Shown: positions 52,183-61,671 of the stretch, piece after piece | How positions within the stretch are numbered: position 1 is the first letter of the stretch | How the letters are laid out: every line of letters starts with the position of its first letter | NCBI GenBank assembly: GCA_041946825.1 | Contig: JBHGBD010000007.1 | Location: 78,194-142,193, forward strand | Direction of reading: 5' to 3' | Length of the DNA stretch: 64,000 nucleotides | DNA from: CAZTHM01 sp041946825 | GTDB taxonomy: Bacteria > Acidobacteriota > Terriglobia > UBA7540 | Notes under the pieces: generated by a model | What the model saw: only the letters and a program-made list of their open reading frames with translations | Told to the model about the DNA's origin: nothing | Database searches by the model: none | Translations under genes and position numbers: made by a program

Positions 52183-53718
52183 GTGACGACAAGCTTGCTC
52201 TATCAAACAATCGATCAGTTGAGCCGGGAGAAAGGCATCGACCCGCAGATTATTATTTCTGCCGTTGAGGATGCCATCCTGGTGGCGACGCGGAAATACT
52301 ACAAGAGCACGGAAGAGCTGCAATCGCACTTCAACAAAGAGACGGGCGCGGTGGAAGTAGTCGCCGTCAAGAAGATTGTGGAAGCAGTCGCCGACCCCAA
52401 CCTGGAGATTTCGCTCGAAGATGCCCGGAAGCTCAATCCCGAGGCGGCGATCGAGGGGGAAGTGCGCATCCCCAAGAAGACCGACGTTCTGGGCCGGATC
52501 GCGGCGCAGACGGCAAAGCAGGTCATCTTCCAGAAGGTTCGCGAAGCCGAGCGCGACACGGTCTACGCCGAGTACAACCAGCGCGTGGGCGAGCTGGTGA
52601 ATTGCACGGTGAAGCGGCTCGAAGGGCCGGACATCATCGTGGACCTGGGCCGGACGGAAGCTCGCCTGCCGCGCAAGGAGCAGTCGCGGCTGGAGAGTTA
52701 TCAGATAGGCGAGCGGCTGCGCGCCGTCATCGTTATGGTTGACCGCGCCGCGCGCGGGCCGCAGGTGATCGTCTCGCGCGCCGACGCTTCGCTGGTGCAA
52801 TGCCTGTTCGCGATGGAAGTGCCGGAAATCTATGACGGCACGGTCGTGATCCGCGCCATGGCGCGCGAGGCGGGCGAGCGGACGAAGGTCGCGGTTTACT
52901 CCAAAGACCCCGACGTTGACTGCGTGGGCGCGTGCGTCGGCATGAAGGGCATGCGCGTGCAGTCGATCATCCGCGAGTTGCGCGGCGAGAAGATCGACAT
53001 CATCGAGTTCAACGAAGACCCGGTGATTTTCGCCGCCAACGCGCTCAGCCCGGCCAAAATCAATCACGTTTCGATTGTGGACGCGGAGCAGAAGCACCTG
53101 GAAGTGATCGTGGACGACACGCAACTGTCGCTGGCCATCGGGAAGAAGGGGCAGAACGTGCGACTGGCGGCGAAGCTGCTGGGCTGGCGTATCGACATCA
53201 AGAGCGAGGAAGAGAAGCGCCAGGAGATCGAGTCGCAGATGGCGCAGATGGCGTTGCGCGGCGCGCCGGTCAGCAACCTGGTGGGCCTGGGGGAGAAGAC
53301 ATTGCAGAAACTGCGCGACCATGGGATCGAGACGGTCGAGCAGCTCGCCCAGATGACTCCCGACGAACTGACGCAAATTTCCGGGATCGGCGAGAAGACC
53401 GTGGAGCGTATTCGCCGCGTGGTGACGGATTACTTCGAGCAGGCGCAGCAGACTGCCGAGGCTGTGGAAGAGCCGGAAGCCGCACCCGCGGAAGGACCCG
53501 CGCCGGCGGCCGTCGAAGAACCGAGCGCGGAATCCGCGGGGGACGAAATCGCGACGGAGCAGCCGCCCGACGAAGCAGCAAGCGAAACCGCTGCCGAGGA
53601 AGCGCCGGCCGAGACGGCTGAGTCCGAACCGGAAACGGCCGCGGGCGAGGGGCCAGAGCAAGAAGCCTCGGCCGAGACAGAGCCTGCGGCAAGCGGCGAA
53701 GGAGAGAAAACCGAATGA
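52183..53718 (+). CDS. nusA: Transcription termination/antitermination factor NusA
   Basis: A 511-residue NusA. The N-domain opens with LLYQTIDQLSREKGID, the S1 domain follows at about 135-200, and two KH domains at about 200-345 (VGACVGMKGMRVQSI and SLAIGKKGQNVRLAAKL). A helix-hairpin-helix near residues 385-415 (ISGIGEKTVERIRRV) and an acidic Ala/Glu/Pro tail of about 85 residues come last. The start is GTG; a TTG five codons in is possible. The tail is longer than in E. coli and is probably disordered. Confidence 0.95.
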   Translation: MTTSLLYQTIDQLSREKGIDPQIIISAVEDAILVATRKYYKSTEELQSHFNKETGAVEVVAVKKIVEAVADPNLEISLEDARKLNPEAAIEGEVRIPKKTDVLGRIAAQTAKQVIFQKVREAERDTVYAEYNQRVGELVNCTVKRLEGPDIIVDLGRTEARLPRKEQSRLESYQIGERLRAVIVMVDRAARGPQVIVSRADASLVQCLFAMEVPEIYDGTVVIRAMAREAGERTKVAVYSKDPDVDCVGACVGMKGMRVQSIIRELRGEKIDIIEFNEDPVIFAANALSPAKINHVSIVDAEQKHLEVIVDDTQLSLAIGKKGQNVRLAAKLLGWRIDIKSEEEKRQEIESQMAQMALRGAPVSNLVGLGEKTLQKLRDHGIETVEQLAQMTPDELTQISGIGEKTVERIRRVVTDYFEQAQQTAEAVEEPEAAPAEGPAPAAVEEPSAESAGDEIATEQPPDEAASETAAEEAPAETAESEPETAAGEGPEQEASAETEPAASGEGEKTE

Positions 53719-53788
53719 GATAAACGAGACGTCCCGCTCAGAGCGGGATCAAGCCGGGGCGGTAATGTAAGGGAAAGAATGAGGGGAA

Positions 53789-56455
53789 ATGGGTAAGATT
53801 CGAATCAACGATCTGGCGCGGGAACTGGAAGTCAAAAGCAAGGCGATCATTGAGTACCTTCCCGAGCTGGGAATCACTGACAAGCGCTCGCACTCGAGCG
53901 CGCTCGAAGACGACGACGCGGACAAGGTGCGCGCGCATTTCCGCGCGGAAGGCTCCGAGGCCCCCGCGAAAGCGCCCGAAACGCCGGCGGCGGAGCCCGC
54001 GGCTCCCGCTCCCGCCGCTCACGCGCCCGCCATGCCCGCGCCGGTGGCAAAGAAACCTGCGGAGGTTCATGCTCACCCTCACGCTCTCCCTGAAATGCGG
54101 CCACTGACCAAGACACTGGCAGAGATCAAGGCGGAAGCCCGGCGGTCCGTTGCGCCGCCTCCACCGCCACCGCCGCCTCCCGCGCCGCGAGTTACACCCA
54201 CGGCGGAGCGCGCCGGTACACCTCGCGTCGCGCCACCTCCTGCTGCCGGCCCTGTCACGCCTCCGGCCGGAATTTCCAAGGGCATGCCAGCCCGGCCAAC
54301 CGCCGTGCCTCTAGGGTCCAGGACCGGCGAGGTTGTTCCCGTCGTAAGCGCGAAAGCAGTTCCTTCCGCGGAAAGCGCGGGGGCGGCGAAGACGGCCGAA
54401 CCTCCTGCCGGGAGGCCGGCCCGCGGGGGGCGCGTGGGGCGCAAAGCCGACGCCGCATCCAGCCAGCCCATCTATCCTGCCGCCATTATTCCCAGAGGCG
54501 GCGCACCGCGTGTCCCGGTCACCCGGCGTCCAGGCGAACCACGGCCCATGCATCCCACAGCCGCGCGGCCCTCGGGTGGAGGACCCGGCGCGCGCGCCGG
54601 TGGCGCATTGCGCACCGCCACTCCGCATGGGCGGCCAATGCCCCGGCCAACGCCCCTGGCCCCACCGCGGCCTTTGGTGCCGGAAGAAATTCCCATCACT
54701 CGGAAGATCACCATCACCGAGGGTGTCGCCATCAAAGAGCTCTCGGAAAAGCTGGAAGCGCGCGCCAAAGACGTCATCAAGCGGCTGCTGGAGAAGGGAA
54801 TCTTCGCCACCATTAACCAGACCCTGGACAGCCAGACCGCCAAGGAACTGGCTCGAGCTTTTGGCGCCGAAGTCGAAGTCATCAGCTTTGAGGACGAAGT
54901 CATCCACGAGGTGGAAGAGTCCGACCGCCCCGAGGATCTGGTCCCCCGCGCGCCCGTCGTCACGGTCATGGGCCACGTGGACCACGGCAAAACTTCGCTG
55001 CTCGACGCCATCCGCGAAACGAGCGTGGCCGCCCGTGAGGCGGGAGGAATCACCCAGCATATCGGCGCCTACGAGGTCGAGGCGCAGAATCGCAAGATTG
55101 TGTTCCTCGATACGCCGGGCCACGAGGCGTTCACCATGATGCGCGCCCGCGGTTCGAGGGTGACCGACGTCGTGGTCCTGGTCGTCGCGGCCGACGACGG
55201 CGTGATGCCGCAGACGCTGGAAGCAATCAATCACGCGCGCGCGGCGAAAGTTCCCATCCTGGTTGCCATCAACAAGATCGACAAGCCGGACGCGCAGCCC
55301 GAGCGCGTTAAGCGCCAGCTTGCCGACCACGGCCTGATGCCGGAAGAGTGGGGCGGCGAGACCGTCACCGTCGAGGTTTCCGCCAAGCAGAAGAAGAATC
55401 TGAACTTGCTGCTGGAGATGGTCCTCCTCGTGGCGGACATGCAGGCGCTGAAAGCCAACCCCCGGCGCCTGGCCAGTGGGACGGTTCTGGAGGCGAAACT
55501 GGATCGCGGGCGCGGTCCGGTGGCGACCGTGCTGGTGCAGAACGGGACACTGCACGGAAGCGATTCATTTATTGTCGGCTCGATTTACGGCAAGGTGCGC
55601 GCCATGCTCGACTACCGCGGCCGGCCGGTGCATGAGGCTCCGCCCTCGACACCTGTCGAGGTTTTGGGACTTGAAGACGTGCCCCAGGCCGGCGACCGCA
55701 TCCTGGCCATTGCCGACACCGCCAAGGCGCGGCAGATCGCCTTGCATCGCCAGGCCAAGGCGCGCGAAGCGGCACTGGCAAAGAGTGCTCGCTTGACTCT
55801 TGAGCAGTTGCACGAGCAACTGGCCGCCGGAGATGTGAAGGAACTCCCGCTCATCATCAAGGGCGACGTTCAGGGCTCCGTTGAAGTGTTGACCGACACG
55901 CTCAACAAGATGAGCACCGCCAGGGTCAAGATCAAGGTCATCCACGCCGGTGTGGGAGCGATCACCGAATCGGACGTGCTGCTGGCTTCCGCTTCAAATG
56001 CCGTCATTATCGGGTTCAACGTTCGGCCGGAACGCAAGGCGACGGAACTCGCTCAACTTGAGGGCGTGGATATCCGCCTGCACTCGATCATTTACAACGT
56101 CACCGACGAGATTAAGAAGGCGATGGCGGGCCTGCTGGCCGTCACGGTCAAGGAAGTGACCCTCGGGCACGCCGAAGTGCGCGATACCTTCCGCATCTCG
56201 AAGGTCGGGACGATCGCCGGGAGCGCCGTCCAGGACGGCAAGATCACGCGCGAGGCCAAGATTCGCCTGCTCCGCGATAACGTGGTTATCTACGAAGGCA
56301 AGGTGAAATCCCTCCGCCACTTCAAGGAGGACGTCAACGAAGTGCGGAGCGGGTTGGAGTGCGGCATCGGTCTCGAGAACTTCAACGACGTGAAAGTCGG
56401 CGACGTGATCGAGGCGTACGTGGTCGAAAAGGTTACCGAGCCCGCGCTGGTCTGA
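53789..56455 (+). CDS. infB: Translation initiation factor IF-2
   Basis: An 888-residue IF-2. The IF2_N domain (MGKIRINDLARELEVKSK) is followed by a Pro/Ala-rich linker of about 230 residues, the second N-domain (ITITEGVAIKELSEKLE), and the GTPase. G1 is GHVDHGKT at 395-402, with DTPGH and NKID as G3 and G4. Beta-barrel and C-terminal domains that bind fMet-tRNA end the protein. It lies 70 bp after nusA; a small hairpin (TCCCGCT/AGCGGGA, about 53733-53750) sits in the gap. Confidence 0.97.
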   Translation: MGKIRINDLARELEVKSKAIIEYLPELGITDKRSHSSALEDDDADKVRAHFRAEGSEAPAKAPETPAAEPAAPAPAAHAPAMPAPVAKKPAEVHAHPHALPEMRPLTKTLAEIKAEARRSVAPPPPPPPPPAPRVTPTAERAGTPRVAPPPAAGPVTPPAGISKGMPARPTAVPLGSRTGEVVPVVSAKAVPSAESAGAAKTAEPPAGRPARGGRVGRKADAASSQPIYPAAIIPRGGAPRVPVTRRPGEPRPMHPTAARPSGGGPGARAGGALRTATPHGRPMPRPTPLAPPRPLVPEEIPITRKITITEGVAIKELSEKLEARAKDVIKRLLEKGIFATINQTLDSQTAKELARAFGAEVEVISFEDEVIHEVEESDRPEDLVPRAPVVTVMGHVDHGKTSLLDAIRETSVAAREAGGITQHIGAYEVEAQNRKIVFLDTPGHEAFTMMRARGSRVTDVVVLVVAADDGVMPQTLEAINHARAAKVPILVAINKIDKPDAQPERVKRQLADHGLMPEEWGGETVTVEVSAKQKKNLNLLLEMVLLVADMQALKANPRRLASGTVLEAKLDRGRGPVATVLVQNGTLHGSDSFIVGSIYGKVRAMLDYRGRPVHEAPPSTPVEVLGLEDVPQAGDRILAIADTAKARQIALHRQAKAREAALAKSARLTLEQLHEQLAAGDVKELPLIIKGDVQGSVEVLTDTLNKMSTARVKIKVIHAGVGAITESDVLLASASNAVIIGFNVRPERKATELAQLEGVDIRLHSIIYNVTDEIKKAMAGLLAVTVKEVTLGHAEVRDTFRISKVGTIAGSAVQDGKITREAKIRLLRDNVVIYEGKVKSLRHFKEDVNEVRSGLECGIGLENFNDVKVGDVIEAYVVEKVTEPALV

Positions 56456-56481
56456 CGGGACGACTTGGGAGCACCACTGCC

Positions 56482-56763
56482 ATGCCCGTCGGTGTGCTGA
56501 CCCTCGAAATCCAAATTCCTTACTCGCACTCCCTGAAAGAAAAGCGAGCCGTCCTGAGGAAGATGCGCGACCGGCTGCGCGCCCGCTTCAACGTCGCCGT
56601 CGCGGAGCTCGACCACCAGGACGTCTGGCAGCGGGCGACGCTCGGCGTGGTCTCGATTTCCGACAGCCAGCCGCTGCTCGAGTCGCTCTTCCGGCAGGTT
56701 CTGGCGGAAGCGGAGCACATTCTCGGCGACGATGTCTCCAGCCACGAACTGGAGATTCTTTGA
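56482..56763 (+). CDS. ylxP: DUF503 (YlxP-like) protein
   Basis: A 93-residue protein. VGVLTLEIQIPYSHSLKEKR is the DUF503 opening, followed by FNVAVAEL and a GVVSIS strand. The family is found between infB and rbfA in many bacteria, as here, and a role in ribosome assembly has been proposed. GGGAG precedes the ATG at 56482. Confidence 0.92.
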   Translation: MPVGVLTLEIQIPYSHSLKEKRAVLRKMRDRLRARFNVAVAELDHQDVWQRATLGVVSISDSQPLLESLFRQVLAEAEHILGDDVSSHELEIL

Positions 56764-56875
56764 TTTAGTGATTGAGTGATTTAGCGATTTGCCTGATCCC
56801 TTGCGATTGTGGCTGGAATTCCTCAAATCAGAAGATCACGAAATCATCGGATCGCTGAATCACCGGTTGTCATCC

Positions 56876-57229
56876 ATGGCTCCTCTTGCGCATCGTCATG
56901 AGCGTCTCGCCGATCAGATTCGCATCGAGATCGAGGAGATGATCGAGGGCGAGTTGAAGGACCCGCGCATCGGGTTCGCCACCGTCACCCACGTCGACCT
57001 GAGTCCCGACCTTCGCCATGCGCGGGTGCTGGTCACGGTGACGGGAGACGACGACTCGCAGCGCGATACGCTGGAGGGGCTGTCATCGGCGGCGGGGTAC
57101 GTGCGGCGCGAGATCGTTCAGCGGCTGAACTTGCGACGCGCGCCGGAGCTCGTATTTGACCTGGACCGCGAAGCGGCGCAAGCGGAACGAGTTGAGTCGC
57201 TCCTCAAAAACCTCAAGAAGGATGAATAA
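56876..57229 (+). CDS. rbfA: Ribosome-binding factor A
   Basis: A 117-residue KH-fold protein. RHERLADQIRIEIEEMI, ELKDPRIGFATVTHVDLSPD and LRRAPELVFDLD are RbfA signatures. It binds helix 1 of 16S rRNA during cold-sensitive 30S maturation. The start at 56876 gives the usual N-terminus; the upstream frame is made of GTGATTTAGCGATT word repeats. Confidence 0.95.
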   Translation: MAPLAHRHERLADQIRIEIEEMIEGELKDPRIGFATVTHVDLSPDLRHARVLVTVTGDDDSQRDTLEGLSSAAGYVRREIVQRLNLRRAPELVFDLDREAAQAERVESLLKNLKKDE

Positions 57230-57273
57230 CCTTCACAAGGCGCCGCTCCTTCCATTGAAGACGCGCGGGGATT

Positions 57274-58206
57274 ATGCCTGACACCGTACCGGAATTCTCG
57301 GGAGTCCTGGTCATCGATAAGCCTGCCGGGATGACGTCGCACGATGTCGTTGCCCGTGTCCGGCGCATTCTCGACATCCGCCAGGTGGGCCACTTCGGGA
57401 CGCTCGACCCGTTTGCCACGGGCGTGTTGCCGCTTTCGATTGGCAAGGCGACGCGGTTCGCGCAGTTCTATCTCAAGTCGCGCAAGGCATACGAAGGGAC
57501 AATCCAGTTTGGCGTTTCGACCGACACGTACGACGCCACAGGCAAGCCGGCGTCGGAGCCGGTGGCCGCGTGTCTCAGCCAGGCCGGCCTGAACGCCATG
57601 TTCCGGGAATTCACGGGACGAATCCTGCAGATGCCGCCACCTTTTTCGGCCAAGCGCATCGACGGAAAGCGCGCCTACGAATTGGCGCGGAAGAATCAGC
57701 CCGTTCCTCTCAAACCAGTCGAAGTTGAAGTCTATGCCCTGGAATTGCTGGGCATCGAGGGGACAAACGTCCGCTTTGCCGTCGAATGTTCCGGCGGAAC
57801 ATACGTCCGTTCGCTCGCTCACGATATGGGTCAGAAGATCGGGTGCGGCGCTCACCTGGCCGCGCTTCGGCGCACCGCCGTCGCCGAGTTCAGGGAAAGT
57901 CAGGCCGTCACCCTCGAGAATCTTGCTTTGTCGGCTCAGGAAGGGAAAGCGGAAGGTTGCCTTGTTCGCCTCGAAGCCTTGTTGCCGGATTTTCCGGAGC
58001 TGGTGGTTCGAGGCCGGGAGGAGAAGAACGTTTGCCACGGCCACACATTTCAGCTCGCGCAAGCCCTTCGGTCCGGGCGAGGCGCCGGCGGGGGATCCCA
58101 GGCCGCGCCCGGCTTGCTGAAGATCCTCAGCTCCGAACGCCGCCTGATTGCCGTGGCTCGACACGTCGAAGGAGCCATTTACCATCCCGATGTCGTGCTC
58201 GTGTAA
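57274..58206 (+). CDS. truB: tRNA pseudouridine-55 synthase
   Basis: A 310-residue TruB. The catalytic Asp is in GHFGTLDPFATGVLPL (D49 by count from the ATG); SGVLVIDKPAGMTSHD, QMPPPFSAKRIDG and CSGGTYVRSLAHD are further family motifs. It modifies U55 in the T-loop of tRNAs. It is the last translation gene here; the usual nrnA-type gene between rbfA and truB is absent. Confidence 0.96.
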   Translation: MPDTVPEFSGVLVIDKPAGMTSHDVVARVRRILDIRQVGHFGTLDPFATGVLPLSIGKATRFAQFYLKSRKAYEGTIQFGVSTDTYDATGKPASEPVAACLSQAGLNAMFREFTGRILQMPPPFSAKRIDGKRAYELARKNQPVPLKPVEVEVYALELLGIEGTNVRFAVECSGGTYVRSLAHDMGQKIGCGAHLAALRRTAVAEFRESQAVTLENLALSAQEGKAEGCLVRLEALLPDFPELVVRGREEKNVCHGHTFQLAQALRSGRGAGGGSQAAPGLLKILSSERRLIAVARHVEGAIYHPDVVLV

Positions 58207-58323
58207 TCAGATCGAGGGTCGGAATTTGTGGCGGCGCGGACTCGGATACGCGATAGAATCAAAATCTACTTGCTTATTCGGATTTTCGGAACGGCCAATT
58301 CCAGATCGGAAAGTGGGTGTCCC

Positions 58324-59529
58324 ATGAAGATTCTTGTCCTCGGCGGTGATGGATATCTCGGCTGGCCAACCGCCATGTATCTCTCGGCGCGGGGGCACGA
58401 CGTGGCCGTGCTGGATAACTTCGCGAAGCGGCGCTGGGAAATGGAATTGAACGTTGAGCCGTTGATCCCCATCCGCACGCTTCAGGACCGGGCTAAAACG
58501 TGGGAAGAAGTCACGGGCAAAGCGCTGGATGTCATTGTCGGTGATTTGCGGAACTTCGAGACGGTCAAGAACGTGATCCAGAGGGTTCTGCCGGAAGCGA
58601 TCGTCCATTACGGCGAGCAGCCCTCAGCGCCTTATTCCATGATGGATCACAACCGCGCCGTGTTCACGCAAACCAACAACATTGTGGGTACGCTCAACCT
58701 GCTTTGGGCGCTGCGCGACTTCGCGCCGGACTGCCACCTGGTCAAGCTCGGCACGATGGGGGAATACGGCACACCGAACATTGACATCGAGGAGGGGTTC
58801 CTCGAAATCGAATACAAGGGGCGCAAGGACGTGGTGCCGTATCCCAAGCAGGCCGGCTCCCTCTACCATCTGTCCAAGGTTCATGACAGCCACAACATTC
58901 TGTTTGCCTGCCGGACGTGGAAACTGCGCTCGACCGACCTGAACCAGGGCGTGGTCTACGGCGTCGAGACGGAAGAAACGGCGCTCGACGCGCGCCTGGC
59001 CACTTCCTTCCACTACGACGAGGTTTTCGGCACCGCGCTTAACCGCTTCTGTGTTCAGGCGGTGGCCGGGATCCCGCTTACTATTTACGGGCGCGGCCAT
59101 CAGTCTCGGGGCTTCCTGAATATCTGTGACACGCTGCGATGCGTGGAGCTTTCCATCCTGAATCCCCCCCAGGCGGGGGAATACCGCGTCTTCAACCAGT
59201 TCACGGAAACCTTCAGCGTCACCCAGCTCGCCGAGTTGGTCAAGGCGGAGGGCGAGAAGCTTGGCTTGAAGGTGAAGATCGACCATCTGGAGAATCCGCG
59301 CGTTGAAGCCGAGGAGCATTATTACAATCCCCGGCATCAGAAACTGATGGACCTGGGGCTCGTTCCGCACCTGCTTTCCGAAGTGCTGGTGGACAAAATG
59401 TTGAAGCGGATTCAAGAACACGCGCCACGCATCAAGCCCGAAATCATTCTTCCCCGCGTGCGCTGGAACGGCCGGACGAGATTGGATGAAGCCGAACGCC
59501 GTTCCTGGGCGGCGATGCTTCACGATTAG
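58324..59529 (+). CDS. sqdB: UDP-sulfoquinovose synthase homologue (SqdB/SQD1)
   Basis: A 401-residue extended SDR. GGDGYLG (7-13) binds NAD. The SQD1 active-site set is present: T144 and E147 in KLGTMGEYGTPN, Y181 and K185 in YHLSK. FTQTNNIVGTLN, LNQGVVYGVETEE and NPRVEAEEHYYN are near-diagnostic for SqdB rather than other epimerases. The enzyme makes UDP-sulfoquinovose from UDP-glucose and sulfite, the donor for sulfolipid SQDG. ATG 58324 is used because the Rossmann loop follows at once. It is on the same strand as truB (117 bp gap) and converges on a glycosyltransferase gene. Confidence 0.9.
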   Translation: MKILVLGGDGYLGWPTAMYLSARGHDVAVLDNFAKRRWEMELNVEPLIPIRTLQDRAKTWEEVTGKALDVIVGDLRNFETVKNVIQRVLPEAIVHYGEQPSAPYSMMDHNRAVFTQTNNIVGTLNLLWALRDFAPDCHLVKLGTMGEYGTPNIDIEEGFLEIEYKGRKDVVPYPKQAGSLYHLSKVHDSHNILFACRTWKLRSTDLNQGVVYGVETEETALDARLATSFHYDEVFGTALNRFCVQAVAGIPLTIYGRGHQSRGFLNICDTLRCVELSILNPPQAGEYRVFNQFTETFSVTQLAELVKAEGEKLGLKVKIDHLENPRVEAEEHYYNPRHQKLMDLGLVPHLLSEVLVDKMLKRIQEHAPRIKPEIILPRVRWNGRTRLDEAERRSWAAMLHD

Positions 59530-59612
59530 CGGATTCGCGCGCAGGGTCGCAACCCATTCGGTTCCGGATCGACGCGGCGGCGCGCTGCCCCGAACCCTTC
59601 CACTCTATGTTT

Positions 59613-60752
59613 TCACCGGGTATCCCCTGGGCCTGTAAACCGCGATTGCCAGAGGCTTAGGATGGCACGGGCGGAGTCTCGTGCCGCGTGAGGGCGCGCT
59701 GTGGCGCGCGCGTGCTGGCGGAACCTCGCGAGATGCTCGGGCGCGGCCAGGAGCGCCTCAATCGTGGGCGCCAGGTCTTTCGCTCCCCGAACCCAGCGGC
59801 CAAACTGAAATGTTTCGATCAAATCGCATGTCCGCCGCTCAGCTCCCGGCAAGGGATCGAAAGCCAGAATCGGAAGTCCCGCGTTAATAGCCTCTACCAC
59901 GGTGGCGCCTCCGGGCTTGGTCAGCAGCAGATCCGCGGCCACCATCCACTCGGAGATGTTGTCCACCCAGCCCAGGACGCGGAACTGCGGGTTATCGCCG
60001 CAGCGGGCGCGTAACTCCCCCTCCAGCTTCTGGTTCCTTCCTGCGACGAAGGTCACTTGCAATGGCCGTGAAATCTTCCTGATCTCATTCAGAATGCGGC
60101 GTGGGTTTCCGAAGCCCGTCCCGCCAAACATGACGAGCAGCAAGAAGGTGTCAATGCTTACTCCCAGGCTGGCACGGAGCGTGGCGCGGTCTGGGAGGAT
60201 GTCCGCCCCGCCATCAATGGGGGTTCCGCAGGGAAGGACTTTTTCTTGAGGGACCCCGGCTGCCAGCAATTGCTCGGGAATTTGGCATGGGAAAGTCGGG
60301 TAGAAATCCACCTCCGGCTGGATCCACGGATTGTCGAGATCGACGCCTGCGGTCGCCCCTACCAGCATGTATCGCGCACCGGTTTGGCGCTTGGCCAAAG
60401 AGGCAAGCTCGCACATCCCCACTTCCGTGGCAATGACGATATCCGGGTCCACTGCTCGGAGGAACCGGAAGAGCGGCTTGCCGCCCCGCCGGTAGAGCCA
60501 CCCTGGCCCCGTGGAAGCCGAATGGTGCTGGAGATTTTCAATCCAGCCCCAGAGGGAAGGCCAGAGTCTCAAAGGGATTTCATACGAGTTGTAGTAGGCC
60601 CGGAACCAGCGCGCACAGTGTGCCAGGCCGTTCTCCACAGCGACGGTTAACGCCGGGTTGGCGGCGAGGAGGGCCTTCTTCAGAGAATTCGCCACGCGCG
60701 TGTGCGCGGCGCCGTGCGGCACAGTTAAGATGAGAATTTTGGGCTCGGGCAT
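59613..60752 (-). CDS. GT28-type glycosyltransferase (MGDG synthase/MurG-like)
   Basis: A 379-residue GT-B enzyme. The N-terminal LTVPHGAAHTRVANSLKKAL resembles the GxGH-type loop of monogalactosyl-diacylglycerol synthase, with MFGGTGFGNPRRIL in the middle and KPGGATVVEAINAGLPI as the nucleotide-sugar binding motif. The acceptor is probably a lipid. It ends 83 bp from the sqdB homologue in convergent orientation; the two may act on the same glycolipid, but they are not co-transcribed. Confidence 0.85.
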   Translation of the reverse strand: MPEPKILILTVPHGAAHTRVANSLKKALLAANPALTVAVENGLAHCARWFRAYYNSYEIPLRLWPSLWGWIENLQHHSASTGPGWLYRRGGKPLFRFLRAVDPDIVIATEVGMCELASLAKRQTGARYMLVGATAGVDLDNPWIQPEVDFYPTFPCQIPEQLLAAGVPQEKVLPCGTPIDGGADILPDRATLRASLGVSIDTFLLLVMFGGTGFGNPRRILNEIRKISRPLQVTFVAGRNQKLEGELRARCGDNPQFRVLGWVDNISEWMVAADLLLTKPGGATVVEAINAGLPILAFDPLPGAERRTCDLIETFQFGRWVRGAKDLAPTIEALLAAPEHLARFRQHARATARPHAARDSARAILSLWQSRFTGPGDTR

Positions 60753-60967
60753 AGTCTCGAGACAGATTACAGGGTACAGGACGAAGTGTGAAGCTTGAAG
60801 TACGGAACCAAAAGCAAGAAGTCAAAGTCCATAAAGCAGAAAGCAAGGATGGACCTTGAAGCGTGGAGGAGTGTCACGCCTGAGTTCCCGCCTCTCATTT
60901 CGGACTTTATACTTCATCCTTTACCCTTTACACTTCATCTCCCGACGCTTGTCTGCTTCAATGCCCT

Positions 60968-61582
60968 ATGGACCTCTTGCTCCTCGGCGCCGGAACGGGA
61001 ATCGTGGGCGGGCTGCTCCCAAGCCCGCTGCACCTCATCGCGCTCACCCAGGTCGCGCTCAATCGCTGGCTGCGGGCTATCGTCGTTCTGCTCGGGCCGC
61101 CGCTGGTAATTGACGGCGCGCTGCTGCTCGCGACTTTCTTCTTCTATCAGTACATTCCCCACAACATCGCGCATTCCGTGGCGTACGTCGGTGGGGCGGC
61201 GCTGCTGGCGTTCGGAACCTACTCGCTGGTCGAAATGCGAGGCAAGACTCAAGACGAGATGGCGCGCTCCGGCACGATGTCCTATGCCAGCGTGTCCGTC
61301 GCGGCGCTGGCGGAGTTGGGCGCGCCGGGAACCTGGATCTTCTGGATGACCGTCGCCGGGCCGATCATCGCCGAAGGCCGTTTGAAAGGCTATTGGCATG
61401 TCGTGCCATTCTTCCTCGGGAGCCTGGTCGGATACTATGGCGCCGCGATCTTCTCCACCTGGTTGATGGCTTGGGGCGCGGGCCTGCACAAGCAATTCAA
61501 GAAACATCTGTTCCTGGTCGCCAATCTTCTACTGCTTCTGCTCGGCATTTCGTATCTGGTGCGCGCGTATCTCGGCCGGTAG
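60968..61582 (+). CDS. LysE-like membrane protein
   Basis: A 204-residue protein with about six hydrophobic segments. GAGTGIVGGLLPSPLHLIALTQVA at the N-terminus resembles the first helix and PxP turn of the LysE/RhtB exporter family, and GAPGTWIFWMTVAGP the middle helices. Exported substrate unknown. The upstream 215 bp carry CTTTACCC and GTGTGAAG word repeats. Confidence 0.75.
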   Translation: MDLLLLGAGTGIVGGLLPSPLHLIALTQVALNRWLRAIVVLLGPPLVIDGALLLATFFFYQYIPHNIAHSVAYVGGAALLAFGTYSLVEMRGKTQDEMARSGTMSYASVSVAALAELGAPGTWIFWMTVAGPIIAEGRLKGYWHVVPFFLGSLVGYYGAAIFSTWLMAWGAGLHKQFKKHLFLVANLLLLLLGISYLVRAYLGR

Positions 61583-61613
61583 TCTCTTCTTCGAATGGTC
61601 TCCAAGAAAACGC

Positions 61614-61669
61614 TTGACACAGGCACCCTTAGAGTAGATTCTCTACCCGAGTTCTAGTAGGATGTCTAC
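61614..61669 (+). promoter_or_regulatory. PadR promoter with twin operators
   Basis: TTGACA (61614-61619) is a perfect -35; the -10 lies near 61635-61642. Two 13-bp sites, GTAGATTCTCTAC (61634-61646) and GTAGGATGTCTAC (61657-61669), have GTAG/CTAC arms, 23 bp centre to centre. The first overlaps the -10 and the second ends two bases before the PadR ATG, so bound protein would block both transcription and the start. Autoregulation by PadR is the simplest reading. Confidence 0.75.
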
Positions 61670-61671
61670 CT

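Noticed and set aside
52048..53661. 537-residue minus-strand open frame
   Set aside because: Shadow of nusA, which has clear S1 and KH domains.
54311..55555. 414-residue minus-strand open frame
   Set aside because: Shadow of infB across its linker and GTPase domain.
57118..58185. 355-residue minus-strand open frame
   Set aside because: Antisense to truB and the end of rbfA, both firmly identified.
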